From JACKNG01 sp040220855 (GTDB lineage: Bacteria; Pseudomonadota; Gammaproteobacteria; Ga0077536), in contig JAVJVZ010000067.1 of assembly GCA_040220855.1 (NCBI GenBank), positions 1 through 64,000 of the forward strand: a stretch of DNA of 64,000 nt. Reading direction: 5' to 3'. A program made the position numbers and the translations under genes. The notes beneath the pieces are model-generated. The model was given only the letters and a program-made list of their open reading frames with translations, ran no database searches and was not told the DNA's origin. This document shows positions 19,270 through 27,839 of this stretch, piece after piece. Within the stretch, counting starts at the first letter, position 1. The number at the start of each line of letters is the position of its first letter.

Positions 19270-20102
19270 GCGTCGCCGTCGCGCACCAGGTAGCCCGCCG
19301 TCGGCGTCGCGAAGTGCGTGCCGATGACGAGCACGGGTCGATCGGCGTAACGCGCGTAGAACTCGCGGCGGGTCGCGGTCGATTGGTGCGGGTCGACGTC
19401 GGCATGCGCAGCCCACTCCGGGTGCACCATCTGGCATGGGTGGTGGGTCATGTCGCCGGTGATGATGGCATCCTCGCCGGCTGAGCTGATGCGCACGCTG
19501 ACGTGCCCCGGGGTGTGACCGGGCGTCGGCTCGAGCCACACTTCGCCGGTCAGGCGATGATCCTGGTCGACCAGGCGCGCGAGGCCGGCGTCGACGATGG
19601 GGCGCACGGAGTCTTCCACCACCGGGCCGTACTCCTCCTGTTCGTGCTCACTCCAGTAGGCCCATTCGTCGCGTGCGAAGAGGTATTCGGCGTTGGGGAA
19701 CGTGGGCACCCAGCGGTCGCCCTCGCGCATGGTGTTCCAGCCGACGTGGTCGACGTGCAGGTGCGTGCAGAGCACCGTGTCGATGCGCTCGCGCGGGAAA
19801 CCGGCCTGCGCGATGTCCTCGAGAAATGGACCGTTGCGCATGCCCCAACCTTCGACCAGGCGCGGCTTGTCGTTGCCAAGGCAGGTATCGACGATGATGC
19901 GCCTGCCTTCCGATTCGATCAGCAGTGCGTGGATGCTGAGCAGGAGGTGCCCGCCAGTGGTGACGAAATGCGGCGCCAGCCAGTCGATGGCGAGGACGTC
20001 CTCCTTGCTCACGCCATCGAACATGAAGCGCACCGAGGTCGGCGCTTCGAGTTCGACCACGCGGGTGATGTTCACGTTGCCAATCTTCCATTTCAACAGC
20101 AT
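19248..20102 (-). CDS. MBL-fold metallo-hydrolase (lactonase-like)
   Basis: This 284-residue cytoplasmic metallo-beta-lactamase-fold protein has the two-metal motif HLHVDHVGWN, a later His in TPGHTPGHVSV, Asp in ITGDMTHHP, and a C-terminal His in IGTHFATPTAG. The HxHxDH motif and the length place it with lactonase- or glyoxalase-like hydrolases rather than nucleases; quorum-quenching lactonases are one subgroup. The substrate is unknown. It overlaps the preceding PEP-CTERM gene tail to tail by 22 bases and stands alone on its strand. Confidence 0.87.
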   Translation of the reverse strand: MLLKWKIGNVNITRVVELEAPTSVRFMFDGVSKEDVLAIDWLAPHFVTTGGHLLLSIHALLIESEGRRIIVDTCLGNDKPRLVEGWGMRNGPFLEDIAQAGFPRERIDTVLCTHLHVDHVGWNTMREGDRWVPTFPNAEYLFARDEWAYWSEHEQEEYGPVVEDSVRPIVDAGLARLVDQDHRLTGEVWLEPTPGHTPGHVSVRISSAGEDAIITGDMTHHPCQMVHPEWAAHADVDPHQSTATRREFYARYADRPVLVIGTHFATPTAGYLVRDGDAYRLAVD

Positions 20103-20430
20103 GGGGCACGGCCTCCGTCTCGGCGTTGCGTGCGATTGTACCGCTGCGCGGCTGCCGCAATGCCGGTGAATGGCGACGTGCCGTGGATCGTCGAATCCCC
20201 GTGGCCCTGATGGCCGACTTCGTCTTCGTGGACGCGTTCGACGCCGTCGGGTTGCCGCGGGGCGCCGGTCTCGAATTCATGTTGAGTGGATCTCCTGGCT
20301 CGTTCCGTCCGTTCCCGCGGCAGGGAATGTGAACTTCCTTGACGTTGCGGTGGCGCCGGTTTACCGCGTGCGTTCGCGAGGACATCATCGAGACTTCGAC
20401 GTTCTTACCACGACACAGGGAATCACCGTC
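20103..20430. other. Intergenic region between divergent genes
   Basis: No gene is supported here. A weak -35-like TTGACG at 20339-20344 with a poor -10 17 bases later could drive the PEP-CTERM gene at 20431. The GTNCTTTCGNAC hairpin seen before two other PEP-CTERM genes is absent. Confidence 0.4.
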
Positions 20431-21072
20431 ATGCAGAATGGACTCCTCGCCGCAGGATTATTCGCTCTCGCGGGCACCACGCACGCCGCGACCATCGACC
20501 TCACCGACGCACAGTTCTCGGCCGTCACCTACGAGACCTTCGTGCAGGGCCCGATCGGGCCGGTGGTCGCCTTCGACGAGACGGTCGACGGTGTGACCTT
20601 TGCGTTCGAGCGTCTTGGTGGGCAGTTCCGCAAGATTGCCGTGTGGGGTGATGGCAACACGGGTGCGCCCCCGTTCGTGATGGATGTCGGCGGCGGCGGC
20701 GGCTCGGTCACGGGCTTCACGCTCGTGGCAAGCCAGGATGTCACCCTCGAAGCGTTCAGCGGGTTTGCCCAGCAGTTCAACGACGCGCCGATCTTCGATG
20801 TCACGGGCGCAGGCGTCACGTCGACGGGTAATGCCTTCTCCGTGACCGGTTTCGTCGGCAGTGCCACGCCGGGCACGGACAGCTTCGCCGGCGGCGCGCT
20901 CAGCCTGCTCGCGGGCGAGGTCTACACGTTCGTCGTCACTAACAGCGGCGTCGTCACCACGGGCTATTTCACGGGCTTCGAGTTCAGCACCACGCCGGTG
21001 CCGCTACCGGCGGCCTTGCCGGTGATGCTGTCCGCGCTCGCCGGGCTCGCGGCCGTCCGTCGCCGCAGCTGA
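20431..21072 (+). CDS. PEP-CTERM/VPLPA-type exported protein
   Basis: This 213-residue protein has a short signal peptide (MQNGLLAAGLFALAGTTHAA) and a C-terminal TPVPLPAALPVMLSAL helix ending AAVRRRS, a classic VPLPA-type sorting signal. The body is beta-rich with many Gly, Val and Thr, includes GGGGGSVTGFTL, and has no cysteine. I cannot assign the body to a family. The start at 20431 was chosen for the signal peptide; the frame is open further upstream but is not protein-like there. Convergent with the CNNM/CBS gene. Confidence 0.83.
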   Translation: MQNGLLAAGLFALAGTTHAATIDLTDAQFSAVTYETFVQGPIGPVVAFDETVDGVTFAFERLGGQFRKIAVWGDGNTGAPPFVMDVGGGGGSVTGFTLVASQDVTLEAFSGFAQQFNDAPIFDVTGAGVTSTGNAFSVTGFVGSATPGTDSFAGGALSLLAGEVYTFVVTNSGVVTTGYFTGFEFSTTPVPLPAALPVMLSALAGLAAVRRRS

Positions 21073-21102
21073 GGCCAGGCGCGGGGGACGCAACTGGCGC
21101 GC

Positions 21103-22191
21103 TCAAGGCGACGGTTTGCCGTCGCCGGCGCTCTCGATGTCGAGCCCGCGCGCGGCCGCGCGCCGGCGCCACTGCTGGCGCGCATGTTTCTGCATGTCGG
21201 CCGCAGCGTCGGATTCGTCGACGATTTCGAGGCCGAGCAAGGTCTCGATGACGTCCTCGATGGTGCAGATGCCGGCCATGCCGCCAAACTCGTCGACGAC
21301 CACGGCGATGTGCGAGCGGCGTGACAGCAGGCGGAAGAACAGCTCGGGGAGCGGGAAATCCTCCGGCACCACCATGATTGCCCGGCGCGCGCTCGCGATG
21401 GTGTCGGTGCCTTGCTCGGCGACGAGCTTCTCCAGCAGGTCGTCCTTCATCACGAAGCCCGTGATGAGATCCTTCGAACCCTCGTGGTAGGTCGGAATGC
21501 GCGAGAAGCGCAGGTCGGGATGGGCGGCATGGAAATCGGCGATGGTCATTTCCTCCGGCGCCGCCACGACCACCGTGCGCGGCGTCATCACGTCGCGCGC
21601 AAGCACCTCTTCGAAGCGCAGCAGGTTGGCGATGATCTCGGTCTCGTGGTGCTCGAACACGCCCTCGCGAGCGCCGAGGTTGGCCATGGCGAGGAAATCG
21701 GAGCGCGAAAGCAGGCTGCCCGCCGCGTCCTTCTTGAGGACCCCGGTGACGTGGCGGCTGAGCCAGATGAGCGGGCCGAGCAGCATGACGAGCACGCGCA
21801 GGCTGCGCACGGTGAAGCCGGCGAGTCGCTGCCAGTGCACCGCGCCGAGTGTCTTCGGGATCAGTTCCGAGAGGACGAGGATGGCGAGCGTCATCAGGAC
21901 CGGCACGACGACCTGGGTGACCCACGGACTGGTCGCGCCCCACAGCTTCGTCGCCTGCGCGCCGACCCCGATTGCGCCGACGGTGTGCGCGATGGTGTTG
22001 AGCGTGAGGATGGCCGACAGCGGCTCGTCGATGTCGCGCTTGAAGCGCTGCAGGGTGGCGCCAATGGGCGAGCCCTCCTGCTGCTTGATCTCGGCGAAAG
22101 CCGGCGTGATCGAGAGCAGCACCGCCTCCCACAGCGAGCACAGGAAGGAGAAGACGATGGACACGAGCAGAAAAGCGACGAGCAGTAGCAT
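21103..22191 (-). CDS. CNNM/CBS-domain membrane protein (hemolysin C-like)
   Basis: This 362-residue protein starts with a DUF21/CNNM transmembrane domain (residues ~1-185; helices such as MLLLVAFLLVSIVFSFL, and VLSELIPKTLGAVHW). A pair of CBS domains follows (~200-330; DVMTPRTVVVAAPE, then GGMAGICTIEDVIETLLG). The usual C-terminal CorC/HlyC transporter-associated domain is missing, and the protein ends with a short basic tail. CNNM proteins are linked to magnesium or sodium-coupled divalent cation transport, with the CBS pair sensing nucleotides. The ATG at 22191 opens directly on the first helix. Confidence 0.87.
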   Translation of the reverse strand: MLLLVAFLLVSIVFSFLCSLWEAVLLSITPAFAEIKQQEGSPIGATLQRFKRDIDEPLSAILTLNTIAHTVGAIGVGAQATKLWGATSPWVTQVVVPVLMTLAILVLSELIPKTLGAVHWQRLAGFTVRSLRVLVMLLGPLIWLSRHVTGVLKKDAAGSLLSRSDFLAMANLGAREGVFEHHETEIIANLLRFEEVLARDVMTPRTVVVAAPEEMTIADFHAAHPDLRFSRIPTYHEGSKDLITGFVMKDDLLEKLVAEQGTDTIASARRAIMVVPEDFPLPELFFRLLSRRSHIAVVVDEFGGMAGICTIEDVIETLLGLEIVDESDAAADMQKHARQQWRRRAAARGLDIESAGDGKPSP

Positions 22192-22355
22192 GGACGGGCG
22201 CGATCGGGGCGAAGCGGGGGCCGGTGATGGCTGGACGGGGCAGGATAGCACCGCACCGCGCCGGGGGCAGCGCGATTGTGCGCATGCCGGGCTCGTGCTC
22301 GCACGCAGGTAGCCGCCGGGACCCGGTGCGGCCGTCGTGCGCAGTGGCGGCGTCG

Positions 22356-23258
22356 CTACGCTCGGCGTGGAGGGCGCGCGATCCAGGGAAGGCAGCCGAG
22401 CGCGAGCAATAGCGCCGTCGCCGGCAGCGGCACCGGCGTGGCGGCCTCGCGGTAGTCGAAGCCGGATTCGCTGACGATCGTGAGCGGGCCGGTATACGGT
22501 GTGCCGTCCGGCAGCGTCGCACTGACCAGGCCGAGCCATTCGAGGGTGCTGCCGAAGTCGGCAATCGCCGTACTGTTGCCCGACTGGGGGCGTGACACGC
22601 TGGCGTGGGCCGTCGCGCTCATCGCGATGTCGAACGTTTGGCCGGCAGAACCGGCCGGTACCCCGATGGCGATGACGAAATCGTCGAAGCCGATACCGCG
22701 CTCGACGGTGTCGAGCTGGAAGACGAACGTGGGCGCACGTCGGTTCCATTGCTTGGTGATGCCGCCCGAGGTGCTGAAGTCGGCCCCCGGGCCGCTCAGC
22801 GCGATCGACCACAGCGTTTCTGCCGTGCTGATGCCGAAAGGACCGCCGGGGTGCGACGCTTCGACCGTGCCGGAAGCGCCCGCGGCGAACTCGAGCAACA
22901 GCGGCAGCTCGCTGCCACTGGTGATGGTGAAGGAATCGTTGAGCGTCGCCCTTGCCGTCATGTAGACCCCGTTCGACCCGTCGCTGCTGTTGGCGTTGGC
23001 AGCGGCCGTGGCGAAGGTCGACAGCGACCCCGGGCCGGCGCTGGCCGACGCCTCGCCGAAGATGCCCGAAGCGGTGTGTTGCAGGCTCGCGCTCTGGACG
23101 AAGGCGGAGCCGGTGCCGTCGACGCTGTCGAAGCGTTGCGACTGGAAGCCCGAACGCACGTTGGTCGACACGGCGGCGAACGCGAGATCCATGGCGCACG
23201 ACGCCGCCACCGCCAGCGCGACCATGAGCATGCCGCGAATGCCTGGAATGTGTTGCAT
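22356..23258 (-). CDS. PEP-CTERM/VPLPA-type exported protein
   Basis: This 300-residue protein has a signal peptide near MLMVALAVAASCAMDLAFAA and a C-terminal TPVPLPATALLLALG helix ending IARPPRRA, a PEP-CTERM-type sorting signal. The body is Ser/Thr/Gly-rich and of unknown family. The ATG at 23258 follows GGGAGGG at good spacing. It is divergent from the LuxR-type response regulator at 23421, and a GC hairpin with a TTTC loop lies between them, in the same orientation and context as the one before the PEP-CTERM gene at 18283. Confidence 0.84.
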   Translation of the reverse strand: MQHIPGIRGMLMVALAVAASCAMDLAFAAVSTNVRSGFQSQRFDSVDGTGSAFVQSASLQHTASGIFGEASASAGPGSLSTFATAAANANSSDGSNGVYMTARATLNDSFTITSGSELPLLLEFAAGASGTVEASHPGGPFGISTAETLWSIALSGPGADFSTSGGITKQWNRRAPTFVFQLDTVERGIGFDDFVIAIGVPAGSAGQTFDIAMSATAHASVSRPQSGNSTAIADFGSTLEWLGLVSATLPDGTPYTGPLTIVSESGFDYREAATPVPLPATALLLALGCLPWIARPPRRA

Positions 23259-23347
23259 GAACCCTCCCAGCTGTGTGGCGACGTGCATGCCCGATGCGTG
23301 AAGCCGCATCGGTAGGGGCATTGTGAGCTACTGCCACGGGGGAGGGA

Positions 23348-23363
23348 CCGTCCGAAAGGACGG
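23348..23363 (-). promoter_or_regulatory. Hairpin element CCGTCC-TTTC-GGACGG upstream of a PEP-CTERM gene
   Basis: Read on the minus strand this is a perfect 6-bp inverted repeat with loop TTTC, followed within a few bases by CCTCCC. It shares GTNCTTTCGNAC with the element at 18213-18224 in the same orientation toward a PEP-CTERM gene. It lies between that gene and the LuxR-type regulator at 23421, so it may be this regulator's operator. Confidence 0.45.
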
Positions 23364-23420
23364 GTGCTCCCGGCGTGGCGGGGTGTTAGCGTTATCGTAG
23401 GACCAAGCGCCGTAAACGCC

Positions 23421-24035
23421 GTGCAGATACTGCTCGTCGACGATCATCCGCTGTACCTTTCGGGACTGGGCGACCTGGTAGAGTCGGCGCACCCGGACTG
23501 GCAGGTGCTGCGGGCAACCAGCCTCCGGGCGGCGCGCAGGGTCCTCGTGAACCGCTTGCAGCTGGGGCTCGCCTGCATCGATCTGCGCCTCCCGGACGGC
23601 GACGGCGCCGAGCTCGTCGCGACCGTGCGCGCGCAGCAGGGGCAGGTGCCGGTGCTGATTGTCACCGCCGGCGACGACGCCGCCGGTATACAGCGTGCGC
23701 TGGCCGCCGGTGCCGCGGGCTGCATACTGAAATCCGCTCCCTCGGCGACCATCCTGCAGGCTCTCGAGCACGTGCTGCGAGGCGAACCGTGCCCGCTACC
23801 GACGATGTCGGCGGCGCCCCGGCTGCCGCCGCTCACCTCCCGGCAGCGACAGGTGCTGGAGCGCGTCATCGCCGGTGCGACGAATCCCGAGATTGCGCGC
23901 GAGCTGGGTATCTCCGAGCGCACCGTCAAGGGACACGTCGCCGTGCTGTTCGACCGCTTCCAAGCGGGCAACCGGGCAGCCTGTGTCGCGGCCGCGTTGG
24001 CACGCGGCTTTCAGCCTACCGTGCCACCCGCATGA
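23421..24035 (+). CDS. LuxR/NarL-family response regulator
   Basis: The protein of about 204 residues has a receiver domain (LLVDDHPLYLSGLGDL, phospho-Asp in ACIDLRLPDGDG, Lys in GCILKSAPS) and a C-terminal LuxR-type helix-turn-helix (LTSRQRQVLERVIAGATNPEIARELGISERTVKGHV). I chose the GTG at 23421 because it yields the normal receiver start; an upstream GTG at 23364 would begin right after the hairpin. Neither has a clear ribosome site. It overlaps a hybrid kinase gene tail to tail by 25 bases, its likely partner, and is divergent from a PEP-CTERM gene, a possible target. Confidence 0.87.
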   Translation: MQILLVDDHPLYLSGLGDLVESAHPDWQVLRATSLRAARRVLVNRLQLGLACIDLRLPDGDGAELVATVRAQQGQVPVLIVTAGDDAAGIQRALAAGAAGCILKSAPSATILQALEHVLRGEPCPLPTMSAAPRLPPLTSRQRQVLERVIAGATNPEIARELGISERTVKGHVAVLFDRFQAGNRAACVAAALARGFQPTVPPA

Positions 24036-25789
24036 CCTGTCACCTCCACGAGGGTGGCCTGCAGTTGTGCCGCACTGACCGGCTTGCGCAGCACACGGAT
24101 GTCGCCGGCGACATCGCCATCGAGGAACTGTGCATCCCCGGTCAGCAGGACTGCTGGAAGCGCCGGATCCCATGTCGCCCGCAGACGGCGAATGGCATCG
24201 AGTCCGTTACCGTGCGCGAGGCGATTGTCCGCAATCAACACGTCTGCCGGACGCGCCGCAGGCTCCACCAGCGCGAGGAGTTCGTCGGTCGAGGCCGCCG
24301 TCACGGCGATACAGCCCCAGCTCGCGACGAGTCGCTGCAGGCCCTCGCGAATGTCGTCGTCGTTCTCGATCACGGCGACGAGCAGGTCGTCGAGGCGTGC
24401 CGACGGCGTCGGCGCTGGCGCAGTTCGCGCAGCCCTCGCATCGCCACCGGGCAGGCTCACGGTGAAAGTCGAACCTGCGCCCGGGCGTGAGGTGACGCTG
24501 ACTTCGGCATCGAGAAGCTTCGCGAGACGTTTCACCACGGCGAGTCCGAGCCCGCTGCCGGCATGCCGCTCACGGGCCTGATCGGGCACTTGCGTGTAGT
24601 CGTCGAAGATCGACGAGAGGTGCTCGGCAGGGATGCCCATGCCGGTGTCGGTCACTGCGACGATGACGGTTCCGTGGTGTTCCCGGGCGTCGATGGTCAC
24701 GCTGCCGCGCTCGGTGAACTTCAGCGCGTTGTCGAGCAGGTTGCGCAGGATGCGCTGGAAGAGCGCCGCATCCGTACGTGCAACGACGTCTGCACAGCGG
24801 CACTGCAACGTCGGCCCGGGCGCACCGTGGTGCGTGCGCACGGCGCGACATTCCGCTACCAGGTCCGCGATGATTGGCCGCAGCGCAACGTCGTCCACAC
24901 GCGGTTCGAGGACGCCGCTGTCGAGACGCGCGAGGTCGGTCAGCGCGGCGAACTGGTCGTCCAGTGCGGCCAGGGCGTTCTGTGCGCGTCGATGTACGGA
25001 AAGTTGGGGCGCGGTAGTCAGTTGTGTCTCCTGCAGGTCCATGAACAAGCGTGCGGCGTACAGGGGTTGACGCAGGTCGTGGCTGATTGCGGCCAGGAAG
25101 CGCGTCTTCTCTGCACTCGCGCGCACGGCGTCGTCGCGCGCACGCGAGACGGCTGCAAGTAGTGCGACGTTCTCGGCATCGGCGACGATCTTCGCGCTGA
25201 CCGCGCGGTTGAGATTGCGCGCGGTCATGAGCAGGAACAGCAGGTAGGCGAAAGTCGTGGTGCCGAGCAGGCTGGCGTGGGACGTGTCGAGCGTGGCGTG
25301 ACGCAACGCTGCGAGCCCCACGAACGGCACCGTCCAGGCGAACGCGGCCGTGTAGTGCGGTGCCAGTGCGACCGCTCCGCCCCAACTCACGCCGAGCAGG
25401 AGCACGGAGAAGGCGAGGAAGGTGCCCGGCGGCTGCGGGTGCAGGAACAGCCAGGCGCCGACGCCCCAGATGGTGCCGCCGGCGGCTGCCGCAGCCACCT
25501 GCCAGCGGAGCCAGCGCGCGATGTCGGCGTCGTCCCAGGAGCGGCCGCGCAGGCGCGCCGCGGAGACGATCCGCGCCGTGGTGAGGACGACGTTGATCAG
25601 CATCCACGCGAGGAGCGGCGCGGGCGCGTGCTCCGCCGCGAGCAGGGCAACCGCGCAGCCCTGCAGGCCGAGGTTGCCTGCCCACAGCACGGGTCGCTGG
25701 GCCAGGATGAGCTGCAGACGCCCGCGATTCAGTGCCGCGGCATGAGCGCCTGGTGGTCCGCGCAACGGCGTGCCGGTATCCGTGGTCAT
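24011..25789 (-). CDS. Hybrid sensor histidine kinase with C-terminal receiver
   Basis: This 592-residue membrane kinase has about five to six N-terminal transmembrane helices (residues ~35-200), a HisKA domain with His in AAISHDLRQPLYAARLF, a HATPase domain (NLLDNALKF, DTGMGI, GSGLGLAVV) and a C-terminal receiver with phospho-Asp in DVLIADNRLAHGNG. The multi-helix sensor without a periplasmic loop suggests sensing of a membrane-derived or intracellular signal. It overlaps the LuxR-type regulator gene by 25 bases in convergent orientation, which suggests they form one system. The 'SHDLRQPL' form of the H box is typical of hybrid kinases paired with LuxR-type regulators. Confidence 0.88.
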   Translation of the reverse strand: MTTDTGTPLRGPPGAHAAALNRGRLQLILAQRPVLWAGNLGLQGCAVALLAAEHAPAPLLAWMLINVVLTTARIVSAARLRGRSWDDADIARWLRWQVAAAAAGGTIWGVGAWLFLHPQPPGTFLAFSVLLLGVSWGGAVALAPHYTAAFAWTVPFVGLAALRHATLDTSHASLLGTTTFAYLLFLLMTARNLNRAVSAKIVADAENVALLAAVSRARDDAVRASAEKTRFLAAISHDLRQPLYAARLFMDLQETQLTTAPQLSVHRRAQNALAALDDQFAALTDLARLDSGVLEPRVDDVALRPIIADLVAECRAVRTHHGAPGPTLQCRCADVVARTDAALFQRILRNLLDNALKFTERGSVTIDAREHHGTVIVAVTDTGMGIPAEHLSSIFDDYTQVPDQARERHAGSGLGLAVVKRLAKLLDAEVSVTSRPGAGSTFTVSLPGGDARAARTAPAPTPSARLDDLLVAVIENDDDIREGLQRLVASWGCIAVTAASTDELLALVEPAARPADVLIADNRLAHGNGLDAIRRLRATWDPALPAVLLTGDAQFLDGDVAGDIRVLRKPVSAAQLQATLVEVTGHAGGTVG

Positions 25790-25874
25790 GGCACGCCCGA
25801 CGTGCTCGCCGTTGCGCTTCGCGATCCGGCGGCCACCTCACGGGTGCGCGTGCGCATCGACCACGCGTTCCGCG

Positions 25875-26928
25875 TCAGAGGAAGGTTTCCGCGATGCGCA
25901 CGGTGCCGGCGCGGCCGACGTAGTCCATCTTCAGTTCGAGCCATTCGAGGGCCGCCTCGCGACCCAGTGCGAAGAGTTCACGCAGAAAGGCGGGGCGGGT
26001 GTCGTACTTCGAACTGGCGCGGTAGCGGCCGAGGCGGCCGTCGCCGCCGATCATGTGCAGGCGTACGCGCCGGTAGTGCGCGGGATCGAGCTTGTGCTCG
26101 GCGAGCAGGCGCTGCACGAAGTCGATCGCGCGCAGCTCGTGCAGGAGAGACGCGTTGAAACCGATCTCGCTGCTGCGTTCGATGATCTCCTGCGCGGTAT
26201 CGGGCAGGTCGTCGCGCTGCAGCGGATTGATCTGGATGAGCAGCAGGTCCTGCGCCGTGGTGGCGTAGAAGAGCGGCCACAGCGCGGGGTTGCCGGTGTA
26301 GCCGCCGTCCCAGAAATGCTCGCTGCCGTGGTCGTCCCGCACTTCGACGGCCTGGAAGGCGAACGGCAGGCAGGCCGAGGCGAGCACCATGTCGCAGCGC
26401 AGCTCGTGCTCGCGAAAGATGCGCACGCGCCCGCTGCGTACGTTGGTGGCCGCGATGAAGAGACGGAACGGGCAGCCCGCGCGCAGCGCATCGAAGTCGA
26501 CGTGGCGCGCGAGGATACTGCGCAGCGGGTTGTAGTCGAACGGATTGAGCTGGTAGGGCGGACCACACGCGCGAGAGCACGTCGAGCCACTGCAGCATGG
26601 GATTGCCGAGCGGCCAGTCGCTCAGCGCGAGGCCGGGGAACGGACTCAGCGAGAACACCGTCGGGCGACGGCCGACGTCGTCCCAGAAGGCGGCGAGCGC
26701 GGCACGTGCGAACTCGCGCGGGTCGCTGCCGGCGTCGAGCCCGGCGCGCCAGCCACTGGCGAGCAGCACGGCATTCATGGCACCCGCGCTGGTGCCGGTG
26801 ATGCCGTCGAAGCCGAGACGGCCATCCTCGAGCAGCGCGTCGAGCACACCCCAGGTGAAGGCGCCGTGGGCACCGCCACCCTGCAGCGCGAGATTCAGGG
26901 AGTGTGGGGTGTCGCCGCTCGTCGCCAT
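25875..26928 (-). pseudogene. Patatin-like phospholipase, frameshifted
   Basis: The first frame, starting at the ATG at 26928, encodes the patatin N-terminus: oxyanion-hole glycines in LALQGGGAHGAF and the nucleophile elbow GTSAG. It continues as far as LSRVWS. Around 26555-26562 the homologous sequence switches frame: PYQLNPFDYNPLRSIL is read in the second frame, which continues through the catalytic Asp in DGGYTGNP to the stop at 25875. One extra base, or loss of two, near this point explains the break. It could be a true mutation or an assembly error. If intact, the protein would be about 350 residues and hydrolyse acyl lipids with a Ser-Asp dyad. It is divergent from the TetR gene at 27117. 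Confidence 0.8.
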
Positions 26929-27071
26929 GCTGCTCCGTCCGTGTGAGGCCGCGTGCGAGTATAGCCGGGGCTCGCGTATGACCGCGGCCTGGCGCCACGA
27001 GCGCCGGCGGTGCCGTGCCAGGCGTTGGCGTGGGCCGAGCCAGGCGGTGTCAGTGCGGACGTGCACGAGAG

Positions 27072-27097
27072 AATTTTATCCTTGATAAAATTTTATC
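27072..27097. promoter_or_regulatory. TetR operator with overlapping palindromes
   Basis: AATTTTATC-CTT-GATAAAATT is a perfect 9-bp inverted repeat at 27072-27092. GATAAAATTTTATC at 27084-27097 is itself a perfect 14-bp palindrome, so three half-sites overlap. The AT-rich block lies 20 bases before the TetR start and stands out in a GC-rich region. It is very likely the autoregulatory operator and overlaps the promoter. Confidence 0.7.
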
Positions 27098-27116
27098 GAT
27101 GTACAAAACTTGACGC

Positions 27117-27839
27117 ATGAACGCTCTCGCCGATTCCGTGCGAACCCGCAACATGCAGAAGCGCCGCGGCCGCTTGCTTGCCGAAGCGCGCCGCTTGCTT
27201 GCGCGAGGCGGCTACGAGGCGCTCAACCTGCGCGACCTCGCGCAGGCCGCCGGGGTGACGGTGCCGACCATCTACAACCTTATCGGGCGCAAGGAAGACG
27301 TCCTGCTGGCGGTCGCTGCCGGCGTGCTGAGCGAGGTGGAGGCGCGCACGGCGCCGGCCCGAGCGGCCGATCCGCTCGACCAGGCTGCTGCGGTCGTCGA
27401 GACTTCGACGCGCCTGTTCGCCGAGGAGCCGGAGTTCTACCGCGCCGCCTTCCTTGCCGTGGAATGGTTGGACCAGGGCGGGCAGCATCATGCCGAGGTC
27501 GCACGCATCTACGCCTGGGTCGGCGACCTGATGGAATCCGGGCTGGCCGCCTGCCGCGATGCCGGTCTCATCGTGGGCGACATCCCACCGGCGCAGATGG
27601 CGGCGCTTATCACGCGCAGCTTCCGCATGAGCTGCCGCGGCTGGGCTTTTGGTCACTATGACGTCGACGAATTCCGCCGTCTCGCGCTCGGCGATTTCTA
27701 CATCACCTTATGTGCCGACGCGGTCGAGACATTCCGTCGCCGGCTCACGCGTCGCATTGCCACGCTCGCCGCGCCCGCGGCGCAAGCGTCCACCAGCACC
27801 GGCCTGCGCGCGCAGGTCCACAGGGGAGAGAGCCAGTGA
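27117..27839 (+). CDS. TetR-family transcriptional regulator
   Basis: This 240-residue repressor has a TetR helix-turn-helix at residues ~20-65 (LLARGGYEALNLRDLAQAAG, then VTVPTIYNLIGRKEDVL). A helical ligand-binding domain follows with no family I can name. Its stop overlaps the GTG start of the Rieske oxygenase gene (GTGA), so the two are translationally coupled. Upstream is a palindromic operator (27072-27097). The natural model is repression of its own operon, relieved by the oxygenase substrate or product. Confidence 0.88.
   Translation: MNALADSVRTRNMQKRRGRLLAEARRLLARGGYEALNLRDLAQAAGVTVPTIYNLIGRKEDVLLAVAAGVLSEVEARTAPARAADPLDQAAAVVETSTRLFAEEPEFYRAAFLAVEWLDQGGQHHAEVARIYAWVGDLMESGLAACRDAGLIVGDIPPAQMAALITRSFRMSCRGWAFGHYDVDEFRRLALGDFYITLCADAVETFRRRLTRRIATLAAPAAQASTSTGLRAQVHRGESQ

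Noticed and set aside
26051..26998. 315-codon minus-strand frame in the patatin region
   Set aside because: It is an out-of-frame reading; the conserved patatin motifs lie in the two other frames joined by the frameshift.
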